From JBGOUV01 sp041477815 (lineage in GTDB: Bacteria > Acidobacteriota > Terriglobia > Bryobacterales > JACQDG01), in assembly GCA_041477815.1 (NCBI GenBank), contig JBGOUV010000147.1:1-15083 (forward strand): a DNA stretch of 15,083 bases, in the 5' to 3' direction. Made by a program: the position numbers and the translations under genes. Within the stretch, counting starts at the first letter, position 1; each line of letters begins with the position of its first letter. Shown piece by piece: positions 7,095-13,430 of this stretch. Below the pieces are notes generated by a model. The model saw nothing but the letters and a program-made list of their open reading frames with translations, ran no database searches and was not told where the DNA came from.

Positions 7095-7100
7095 TACACT
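7095..7100 (+). promoter_or_regulatory. Possible -10 box of the gluconate dehydrogenase subunit-3 gene
   Basis: TACACT (4 of 6 to TATAAT) begins right after the vapC stop and is followed by 7 bases (AGGCGCC) and the ATG at 7108. The context GTGATACA is shared with the vapBC promoter, whose start follows GTGATACAAT. No clear -35 is seen. Confidence 0.4.
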
Positions 7101-7107
7101 AGGCGCC

Positions 7108-7656
7108 ATGGAACGCCGCACCGCCCTGAAACTCCTCGCCGCCGGGGTGATGGCCGAGCGGCTCGAGTCCGCTCAGCACCACCTGGTCCAGATCGCCGCC
7201 AACCCTTCCACCTACAAGCTGCAGTTCTTTACCCCCCAGCAGGACAGGCTCCTCGACCGCCTCTCGGACCTCATCATCCCCACCGACGACCACTCCCCCG
7301 GCGCCGGCGCGGCCAAGGTCAGCCAGTTCATCGACCTGATGGTCGCGAGCAGCAACCAGGGCGTCCAGGAGCAGTGGACCACCGGCCTGAAGGCCGTCGA
7401 AGCCGAGGCCCAGACCCGCTTCCAGAAGCCGTTCCTCGATCTGACCCCCGACCAGCAGGACCGGATCCTGGCCGGGATGGCGACGAACGAGAGCAGTCCT
7501 TCCACCGGCTTGGAGCGCTTCTTCGTCCGCCTGAAGTCCCTGACCATCGACGGCTACTACACCTCAGCCATCGGTATCCACAAGGACCTGGAGTACAAAG
7601 GCAACACGGCCCTGGCGGAGTTTCCCGGTTGCACCCACCCCGAACATACCAGTTGA
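7108..7656 (+). CDS. Gluconate 2-dehydrogenase subunit 3 family protein
   Basis: Protein of 182 residues resembling the small subunit of membrane-bound GMC-type sugar or sugar-acid dehydrogenases. The N-terminus MERRTALKLLAAGV has the twin-arginine look usual in this family, which would direct export; a clear long hydrophobic core is lacking. Family marks are FFTPQQDRLLDRLSDLIIPTD (split: FFTPQQDRLL and LSDLIIPTDDHSPGA), AKVSQFIDLMV, and the C-terminal DGYYTSAIGIHKDLEYKG with EFPGCTHPEH. The small subunit normally acts with a flavin-containing GMC large subunit encoded next door, but none is present: vapC lies upstream and the convergent ribulokinase lies 38 bases downstream. The ATG at 7108 gives the family N-terminus; frames further upstream overlap vapC. 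Confidence 0.88.
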   Translation: MERRTALKLLAAGVMAERLESAQHHLVQIAANPSTYKLQFFTPQQDRLLDRLSDLIIPTDDHSPGAGAAKVSQFIDLMVASSNQGVQEQWTTGLKAVEAEAQTRFQKPFLDLTPDQQDRILAGMATNESSPSTGLERFFVRLKSLTIDGYYTSAIGIHKDLEYKGNTALAEFPGCTHPEHTS

Positions 7657-7694
7657 CACCGGGAGCCGGCCAGGCGGCCGCCCCATAATCGGCG

Positions 7695-9350
7695 CTACCC
7701 GTGGCGGATACTGCGCAGACGGCGCATGACCTCGTTGCCGCCGCGGCCGAAGTAGTCGTGTAGCAGACGGTATTCCGCGTAGAGCCGGTCGTACACGGCG
7801 TGGGCTGCGGAATTGGGCCGGTAGCCGCCTTCCAGCAGGCCGGTCATGTGGCGCGCGGCCTCGGGAATATCCTTATAGTATCCACCGGCCACGGTGGCGT
7901 GGATGGCCGCGCCCAGCCCGGAGGCCTGGAAGGACCGGGGCAGGCGGATCTCCCGTCCAGTCACGTCGGCGAAGACCTGCATCACCGCCGGGCTCTTCTC
8001 GGCGATGCCGCCGCAGGCGACTATGTCGCGTGTCGTCAGACCCTGGGCCTCGAAGGCGTCGATGATGGCCCGGGTGCCGAAGGCCGTCGCCTCGATCAGG
8101 GCGCGATAGATTTCTTCGGGGCGGGTGGCCAGAGTCAGGCCCACCAGGACGCCGCTGAGGTCGGCCTCCATCAGCACCGAGCGGTTGCCGTTCCACCAGT
8201 CGAGCGCCAGCAGGCCGCTCTCGCCGGGCTTGAGGCGCCAGGCCTCGGTCGTGACCAGCTCGGAGGGAGAGATGCCCCGGGAGTCGGCTTCGCGCTCCAG
8301 CTCGGCGGTAATCCCGGTGCGGAAGAACCAGGCGTAGATGTCGCCCAGCGCCGCTTGGCCGGCCTCGTAGCCCCAGTAACCGGGGAGGATGCCGTCCGCG
8401 ACCACGCCGCCCATACCCTCGACAAAGCGCGCGTCGGAGCCGAGCATCATGTGACACAGCGAGGTGCCCATGATCATCACCAACCGCCCCGGCTCGGTAA
8501 CGCCGCAGGCGGGCACCGCGGCGTGGGCGTCGATGATGGCTGTGGCTACCGGGAGGCCCGCCGGGAGTCCGAGCCGGGCCGCCATCCGGGCGGTCAGGCC
8601 GCCGGCCGAAACGCCCAAGGGCAGAACCGGCGCGGTGAGTTTTTCGGCCACCACGTGTTCCATCCGCGGGTCCAGCTCGTAGAAGAACGCCCGCGGCGGG
8701 TACCCCTGGCCCTTGATCCACATGCCCTTGTAGCCGGCGGCGCACTCGCTGCGCACCTCCCGCCCCACCAGTTGCCACACCGTCCAGTCACCGGCCTCGA
8801 TCAGGCGCTCGGCGGCCTGGTAGATCTCCGGAGCTTCCTCCACGATCTGGAGCGCCTTGGAGAAGAACCACTCCGAGGAGTAACGGCCGCTGCAGACGCG
8901 CAGGGCGTCTTCGCCCCGGCGGTTGCCGATCTCCGTGATGCGGGTCGCCTGGGACTGGGCGGCGTGGTGTTTCCATAGCTTCACCCAGGCATGCGGCTGG
9001 GAGGCATAGCGGTCGATGGTGCACAGGGGCGTGCCGTCGGCCAGACTGGGAAGAATGGTGCAGGAGGTGAAGTCGACGCCGATCCCCACCACGTCGGCCC
9101 CATCGATTCCGGTCTGGCGCAGGACCTCCGGAATACCTCGTTCCAGGACAAATATATAATCGCGAGGATCTTGCAGGGCCCAGTCCGGGGCCAGCGGGGT
9201 GTCGTCGGGCAGGCGGCGGTCCAGAACCCCGTTGACGTAAGGGACCACCTGCCAGGCGACCTCTTCGCCGGTATCGGCGCGCACCAGCATGACGCGGCCG
9301 GATTCGGTGCCGAAGTCCAGTCCCAGGGCGTACTTCACAGCGGCGGGCAT
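7695..9350 (-). CDS. araB: L-ribulokinase (FGGY carbohydrate kinase)
   Basis: Cytoplasmic ATP-dependent kinase of 551 residues that phosphorylates L-ribulose in arabinose catabolism; E. coli AraB also accepts other 2-ketopentoses. Two FGGY actin-like domains are complete. N-terminal: YALGLDFGTESGRVML (phosphate loop, about 7-22), DPRDYIFVLE, GVDFTSC and GRYSSEWFFSKAL, all close to AraB. C-terminal: IIDAHAAVPACG with Asp274 as likely catalytic base, MIMGTSLCHMML, GYEAGQAALGDIYAWF, LDWWNGNRS, EATAFGTRAI and ACGGIAEKSPAVMQ. The ATG at 9350 overlaps the upstream gene's stop by one base (TGATG), so translation is coupled to the ceramidase-like gene. No araA or araD is in the window. Related FGGY kinases differ in the motifs quoted, so ribulokinase is the best call. 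Confidence 0.92.
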   Translation of the reverse strand: MPAAVKYALGLDFGTESGRVMLVRADTGEEVAWQVVPYVNGVLDRRLPDDTPLAPDWALQDPRDYIFVLERGIPEVLRQTGIDGADVVGIGVDFTSCTILPSLADGTPLCTIDRYASQPHAWVKLWKHHAAQSQATRITEIGNRRGEDALRVCSGRYSSEWFFSKALQIVEEAPEIYQAAERLIEAGDWTVWQLVGREVRSECAAGYKGMWIKGQGYPPRAFFYELDPRMEHVVAEKLTAPVLPLGVSAGGLTARMAARLGLPAGLPVATAIIDAHAAVPACGVTEPGRLVMIMGTSLCHMMLGSDARFVEGMGGVVADGILPGYWGYEAGQAALGDIYAWFFRTGITAELEREADSRGISPSELVTTEAWRLKPGESGLLALDWWNGNRSVLMEADLSGVLVGLTLATRPEEIYRALIEATAFGTRAIIDAFEAQGLTTRDIVACGGIAEKSPAVMQVFADVTGREIRLPRSFQASGLGAAIHATVAGGYYKDIPEAARHMTGLLEGGYRPNSAAHAVYDRLYAEYRLLHDYFGRGGNEVMRRLRSIRHG

Positions 9351-10675
9351 CAGCGTTCTCCGCCGCGGGCGCGGCGCACCACCTCGTCCACCTTCTCGGC
9401 GATGGTCTCCTCCACGGCGGCGCCAAACGGCCCCGGCTGTCCGTAGCCGATCATCGCCCCCCCGCCCTCGTAGCCTCCCTCGCGCAACACCCGCAACGAC
9501 GGAATATAGGCAAACACGTCGTTGGAGTAGCCGGCTACCCAGGTATGGTTCCACCCGTACAGGTTCTTGAACCGCAGCGAATAGTCCACTACCACCTCGC
9601 CGGCCAGGGCCAGAAAGGTGAGGTCGCGCCCGAACTGCCAGACCTGCACCGCGTAGGGGTAACGGTCGGGCAGGCGTCCGTCGCGTTCGAGGATATCGAG
9701 CATGTAGCGGGCGTGACGGCGGCGCGCGGCGTCGGAGTCCTGCAGGCGCTGCTGGAACTCCTGGCGCGAGGGCGGCTTCTGAAAGGGAATGTCGACGCGG
9801 TCGAACACGGGCACCAGCGGGCCGCCTACCGGCTTCATCTTGCGGCCCAAAACCTCTTCGACAGAAACGGCCAGGATCTTGCCATAGCTGCGGGCCAGGT
9901 CGACCGAACGGCGCGGCAGCGGGTTGGCGTCGGCCCCGCAGCCGGCTACGAACAGCGCCGTGGCGCCCGGATGCTCCTTCTCAATCGCTTCCTGCGCGTA
10001 GCCCGCATAGTCGCCGTTGACCAGGTAGTCGGATAGCACGGTGTTGTGACAGGCGTAGCCGAAGACGACGGCCGCGAGTTTCCCGTCGCCGGCGCGGACG
10101 CTCAGGACCGGCACATCGTGATCCACCGGACCCGGAAGCTGGCGCAGCGTGACGCGGCGGCGGTTCACCGCGAATCCGGCCGAACCCTGGTCGAAGGCCA
10201 GTTGAGCCGGGGCCAAGTTGCCCAGCGAGGCGCCGATGAGGTCGACCACCTGGTCGAGCAGCTTGGCCGTGTAGCGCCGCACGACCGCGGACTGCGCGTC
10301 ATCCAGGGGATAGGCCGGACGCAGGAGTTGTCCGGTAACCGGGGCGCTGTGGGTATGCGAAGCATTCAGGACCAGGCGTTCGCGGGGGAGGCCATACTTC
10401 CTGGCGACGCCATCGGCCACGGTCGCGGCCATCTGGCTGGTGAAGCCGAGCAGGTCCGAGGTGACGATGACGGCGGGCGGGTCGGCGTCGTTCTGCAGCG
10501 CCAGGGCTTTGGCGTAGATGTCCTGCAGGACGCCCTCCGAGGGCTTGGTGCGGGCGCCGTAACCGGCCAGCCAAATCGACTCCTGCGGGGTGATGTTAAC
10601 CCGAGCCGTGCCCGCCCGCCACGCGGCGGAGACCAGACCGGCGCCAAGCAAAGCGGAAAGTAGCAGTTCTTTCAC
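9350..10675 (-). CDS. Secreted neutral/alkaline ceramidase-like hydrolase
   Basis: Protein of 441 residues matching the N-terminal domain of neutral/alkaline non-lysosomal ceramidases. A signal peptide (MKELLLSALLGAGLVSAAW) suggests export. Family marks: ARVNITPQESIWLAGYGAR near the N-terminus, the zinc-region motif NASHTHSAP (His107, His109), YACHNTVL (His210), and GCGADANP (245-252). In true ceramidases this last loop is GDxSPN with the nucleophilic Ser; here it is Ala/Asp, so ceramide hydrolysis is doubtful and the substrate is unknown. The ceramidase C-terminal Ig-like domain is absent. The start is GTG 10675, with TTGGAG (minus strand, 10689-10684) eight bases before it. First gene of an operon with the ribulokinase, which suggests a sugar-related substrate. 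Confidence 0.82.
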   Translation of the reverse strand: MKELLLSALLGAGLVSAAWRAGTARVNITPQESIWLAGYGARTKPSEGVLQDIYAKALALQNDADPPAVIVTSDLLGFTSQMAATVADGVARKYGLPRERLVLNASHTHSAPVTGQLLRPAYPLDDAQSAVVRRYTAKLLDQVVDLIGASLGNLAPAQLAFDQGSAGFAVNRRRVTLRQLPGPVDHDVPVLSVRAGDGKLAAVVFGYACHNTVLSDYLVNGDYAGYAQEAIEKEHPGATALFVAGCGADANPLPRRSVDLARSYGKILAVSVEEVLGRKMKPVGGPLVPVFDRVDIPFQKPPSRQEFQQRLQDSDAARRRHARYMLDILERDGRLPDRYPYAVQVWQFGRDLTFLALAGEVVVDYSLRFKNLYGWNHTWVAGYSNDVFAYIPSLRVLREGGYEGGGAMIGYGQPGPFGAAVEETIAEKVDEVVRRARGGER

Positions 10676-10683
10676 CGGGGGAA

Positions 10684-10701
10684 CTCCAACGTCGCATCAT
10701 A
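10684..10701 (-). promoter_or_regulatory. -10 box and ribosome site of the ceramidase-like/araB operon
   Basis: On the minus strand TATGAT (10701-10696, 5 of 6 to consensus) is followed within about 7 bases by TTGGAG (10689-10684) and then, after 8 bases, the GTG start at 10675. Unlike most genes here, this one has a short leader with a Shine-Dalgarno sequence. Confidence 0.5.
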
Positions 10702-10719
10702 GCAGCGGCGGGAACGATC

Positions 10720-10818
10720 TGCGAAGATAGTTTGCGCCGACCTCCATCACCCAACACCCCGCACCCAGCACCCAACACCCATCACCCAACACCCCGCAGA
10801 GGTGTGCGAAGATAGTTT
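10720..10818. repeat. Pair of 14-bp direct repeats flanking the heptamer array
   Basis: TGCGAAGATAGTTT occurs at 10720-10733 and again at 10805-10818, 85 bases apart. Each copy is followed by five differing bases and GAC. The second copy supplies the most -10-like sequence (TAGTTT) before the MFS start at 10827. The heptamer array lies entirely between the copies. Confidence 0.7.
10748..10796. repeat. Tandem array of seven CACCCNN heptamers
   Basis: Seven consecutive units without a break: CACCCAA, CACCCCG, CACCCAG, CACCCAA, CACCCAT, CACCCAA, CACCCCG. A degenerate eighth, CCTCCAT, precedes them at 10741. The array lies between two divergent genes, 30 bases before the MFS start. Related units occur at 5094-5114. 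Confidence 0.8.
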
Positions 10819-10826
10819 ACTTCGAC

Positions 10827-12050
10827 ATGGCTAACAGCGCCGGTGTGGTTCGAACCACGTTCCGCGCCTTTACCTACCCCAACTTCCGGCTGCTGTGGAC
10901 CGGCGCCTTCACTTCCTCGACCGGAACCTGGCTCCAGGAGGTGGCCCAGAGCTGGCTGGTCTATACCCTTACCGGGTCGACCGTCCTGCTGGGCCTGACC
11001 GCCTTTCTAGCCGGAGCGCCGATTCTGTTGTTCTCCCTGATCGGCGGGGTAGTGGCCGACCGCATGGACCGTTGCAAGCTGCTGCTCCTGTCCCAGTACA
11101 CCCAGATGACCTCGGCCTTCCTGCTGGCCGTCCTCATTTACTCGGGCAAGGTGCAGATCTGGCACATCCTGGTGCTGGCGTTCGTCAACGGCTCGGCCCA
11201 GGCGTTCGGGGGACCGGCGTTCCAGGCGCTGATCCCCTCGCTGGTTGCCGCCGAACACATGCCCAACGCCATCGCCCTGATGTCCATCCAGTTCAACCTG
11301 GCGCGGGTGATCGGGCCCGTGATCGCGGGATTCACCATGAAGTGGGCGGGGGCTACGGCCTGCTTTGCGCTGAACGGGATGAGCTTTCTGGCTCCCATCG
11401 TCGCCTTGAAGATGCTGAACATCTCGTTCGTGCCCAAAAAGACCGATGAGCACCTCCTGTTCAGCCTCCGGGAAGGGGTGCGGTTCGTGTGGGGGCACGG
11501 CAACCTGGCGGGCCTGATCGCGCTGGCATTTTGCTCGACGGGCCTGGGGGTGCCGCTGGTGACCTTCCTGCCGACCTTCGCCAAGGACATCTTCCAGATG
11601 GGCCCGCAAGGCTACAGCATGCTGCTGGCGGCCTCGGGGTCGGGGGCCGTGGTGGGAGCCCTGATCGTAGCCTGGATGGGTCACATCGCCCGCAAAGGCC
11701 GCGCCGCGCTGCTGATGGTGGTGGCCCTGGGAGTCTTTGTGACCGGCTTCTCGCGCTCACCCTGGTTCCCGCTCTCCTGTGTATTCCTGTTCCTGGCCGG
11801 GGTGTCGCTGGTCAGCGTCTTCGCCATGATCAGCTCGCTCGTGCAGTTGCTGGCCCCCGAGGAGCTGCGAGGACGGGTGGTGAGCATCTACAACGTGGCC
11901 TTCCGGGGCGGGATGCCGCTGGGCAACTTGGCCACCGGGTTCGTGGCACGGGCCTGGTCGCCGCAGGGGGCGCTGCTGGCTAACGGCGTCCTGCTGGCCC
12001 TGGTGGGCCTGTACTTCCTGGTGGGACAGCGCGGGGTCCGCAGGCTGTAA
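10827..12050 (+). CDS. MFS transporter, EntS/MFS_3-like exporter
   Basis: Inner-membrane secondary transporter of 407 residues with about 10-12 hydrophobic segments across the whole length. The N-terminus FRAFTYPNFRLLWTGAFTSS and TWLQEVAQSWLVYTLTGS are typical of the EntS/enterobactin-exporter-like branch of the major facilitator superfamily. The loop GGVVADRMDRCKLLL is motif A (GxxxDRxxRR type). FVNGSAQAFGGPAFQALIPSL and LAPEELRGRVVSIYNVAFRG are conserved in the same branch. Members export siderophores, drugs or are uncharacterised; no specificity can be read. The ATG at 10827 is preceded by TAGTTT (10813-10818) eight bases upstream and no clear ribosome site. It is divergent from the ceramidase-like gene and followed by a long gene-free stretch. 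Confidence 0.9.
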   Translation: MANSAGVVRTTFRAFTYPNFRLLWTGAFTSSTGTWLQEVAQSWLVYTLTGSTVLLGLTAFLAGAPILLFSLIGGVVADRMDRCKLLLLSQYTQMTSAFLLAVLIYSGKVQIWHILVLAFVNGSAQAFGGPAFQALIPSLVAAEHMPNAIALMSIQFNLARVIGPVIAGFTMKWAGATACFALNGMSFLAPIVALKMLNISFVPKKTDEHLLFSLREGVRFVWGHGNLAGLIALAFCSTGLGVPLVTFLPTFAKDIFQMGPQGYSMLLAASGSGAVVGALIVAWMGHIARKGRAALLMVVALGVFVTGFSRSPWFPLSCVFLFLAGVSLVSVFAMISSLVQLLAPEELRGRVVSIYNVAFRGGMPLGNLATGFVARAWSPQGALLANGVLLALVGLYFLVGQRGVRRL

Positions 12051-12149
12051 CCGCGCGTGGGAGCAAGCGTGGTTGCCCGGAAAAGAGCCGCAAGCCATTG
12101 ATTCCACGTGGGCCCATACAGGCAGGCCCGGTCATGGAGGGGGGGGTGG

Positions 12150-12245
12150 AAAACGAAAGTGCCCGCCGCGGGCCCTAGGTCCCCGGCGGGCGCTTCCATG
12201 TATAGGGAGAAGTTCCGACGGTATAGCAATCCATCAGAACTGGTG
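12150..12245 (-). ncRNA. Possible small RNA (promoter plus terminator, no ORF)
   Basis: A minus-strand promoter-like pair at 12281-12252 would start transcription near 12245. The terminator hairpin at 12195-12157, followed on that strand by TTTCGTTTT, would end it near 12150. The roughly 95-base product has no plausible open reading frame. This rests only on signal placement; the hairpin could instead end transcripts from the gene at 12441. Confidence 0.25.
12157..12195 (-). terminator. GC-rich hairpin, probable minus-strand terminator
   Basis: AAGTGCCCGCCG (12157-12168) pairs with CGGCGGGCGCTT (12184-12195), 12 positions with one G-T pair, around a 15-base loop. On the minus strand it is followed by CTTTCGTTTTCC, a reasonable T-rich tract; on the plus strand the following CCATGTA is not. 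It may serve the minus-strand gene ending at 12441, a small RNA, or both, and could partly stop the MFS transcript. Confidence 0.6.
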
Positions 12246-12251
12246 ATTCGG

Positions 12252-12281
12252 ATCTTAGGGTTTCCATGGGAGACAAGTCAA
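12252..12281 (-). promoter_or_regulatory. Promoter-like pair on the minus strand
   Basis: TTGACT (12281-12276, 5 of 6 to the -35), an 18-base spacer, then TAAGAT (12257-12252, 4 of 6 to the -10). No start codon of a plausible gene follows; the hairpin at 12195-12157 does. Confidence 0.35.
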
Positions 12282-12440
12282 GGGAAAATTCCAGGAAATT
12301 CTCGCGTATAACTATGTTCTTTCTCAATTATTTACAGACTACCTGGATTTCCACAGGGAGTGGAGGGTGGCTTCCAGACCTCCACGGGCAGGGCCAGTCT
12401 TTCTCTACGTGACTCAAACAAAAGGACTTATCGGTCGGGA

Positions 12441-13430
12441 CTACGGGTCGCCCAGCTTCAGCCGGGTGATCGCCGGCTCGGCCTCCGCGTTGAAGCGGGA
12501 CTGGGGGAACCACTTGCCCAGCAGGATTCGCACCCCGCCCACACCTACGCCGGCCAGCACGGCGAAGCCTACCAGAATAAGACATAGCATGACCACGCCG
12601 AGCAGGAACTCGCCGATGTTTTCGTTGCGCATCTGGGGCGGCTGGCTCCAGGTGAGGGTGGCTTCGTAGCGGACCCGCGCCAGCAGTTTCTCGGCCTCAT
12701 CCCCGGAGAAGGGATTCAGTATTATCGCGACCAAAGGTCCGCTGCGCTTGGTGACGATCCCGGCGATGTGGCGAAACTCCTCCATCTGGGCGCGGGCCAT
12801 CTGCGGGGTGGGATAGGCGAACAGCAGCAGCTTGAGCCGGCCGCCTTCCCCGCTGTACTCCGCCACTTCGCCCTCGGCGCCCAGGTGGAAAGCGGCGGTG
12901 GACGGTGGGACCGTGGGGGCCAGCATCTGCAGCGCCACCGGACCCTGGATGAACCGCTCGGAATTGGCCACGCGTCCCTCCGACGGCAGGTACTTGAACA
13001 CCGGCGGCGCGACCGTGCGCTCGAAGCGAGGCAGGATGCTGAGCAGGGCCTCCAGATGTTCCTGCTCGGGCCGGGCGCCGCGCAACTCCAGGACGTAGTT
13101 GCCGTACTGGAACAATAGGGCGTCGTCCTTTTCGACGGCGCGCTCGCTCTGCTGGGCCGGCTTGGCATCAGCCGGACGGAGCCACTGATACATGCCAAAG
13201 GCCCCGGTGGCGTCTTTGGCGCGCAGCAGGGTAATGTCCAGCTTGCGGCCACCCGCGGCGTACTGCGCGCGTTCGGCGGCGTCCAGCCCGTATTCCCGAA
13301 ACAGGGCGGCCTCGGACGGCGTGTAGGACGGGGCGGCGGTGCGGTTAAAGTCGCCCATCCGGGGCGGCAGCAGGGCGGGCGCGGCCGCAGCCACTCCCGC
13401 GACGGCGAGGATCAGGAGGCGCCGTGACAT
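12441..13430 (-). CDS. Exported or membrane-anchored protein of unknown function
   Basis: A 329-residue protein I do not recognise with confidence. The N-terminus MSRRLLILAVAGVAAAAPAL is a signal peptide. The middle (about 20-265) is a mixed soluble region with YGLDAAERAQYAAGGRKLDI, TGAFGMYQWLRP and FQYGNYVLELRG, presumably extracytoplasmic. A single membrane helix follows (about 272-300, GVVMLCLILVGFAVLAGVGV), leaving about 28 residues inside the cell. The layout resembles uncharacterised acidobacterial proteins. The ATG at 13430 lies inside the end of secA (19-base overlap, different frame), so it is probably translated from the secA message; a role in secretion is a guess from position only. 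The same frame stays open much further upstream inside secA, but that part is arginine/proline-rich and not a real gene. Confidence 0.8.
   Translation of the reverse strand: MSRRLLILAVAGVAAAAPALLPPRMGDFNRTAAPSYTPSEAALFREYGLDAAERAQYAAGGRKLDITLLRAKDATGAFGMYQWLRPADAKPAQQSERAVEKDDALLFQYGNYVLELRGARPEQEHLEALLSILPRFERTVAPPVFKYLPSEGRVANSERFIQGPVALQMLAPTVPPSTAAFHLGAEGEVAEYSGEGGRLKLLLFAYPTPQMARAQMEEFRHIAGIVTKRSGPLVAIILNPFSGDEAEKLLARVRYEATLTWSQPPQMRNENIGEFLLGVVMLCLILVGFAVLAGVGVGGVRILLGKWFPQSRFNAEAEPAITRLKLGDP

Larger units (their letters stand above)
12051..12440. other. Gene-free stretch between convergent genes
   Basis: About 390 bases with no open frame that looks coding. It includes a strong hairpin (12157-12195), an AT-richer block (about 12230-12345) unlike the rest of the window, a minus-strand promoter-like pair (12281-12252), and a smaller hairpin with perfect 7-bp arms GTGGAGG (12360-12366) and CCTCCAC (12379-12385). 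Short open frames here have no family-like content. Confidence 0.6.

Noticed and set aside
7657..7694. Terminator between the convergent subunit-3 and ribulokinase genes
   Set aside because: The 38-base gap is GC-rich (GGCC repeats) but I see no convincing long stem and no T tract on either strand.
10748..10796. CRISPR array
   Set aside because: Units are 7 bases with no spacers; it is a simple tandem repeat.
12328..12669. Short open frames in the gene-free stretch (for example 12328-12585 minus, 12360-12587 plus)
   Set aside because: No conserved-looking sequence, no promoter or ribosome site matching their starts, and they overlap the end of the real gene at 12441.
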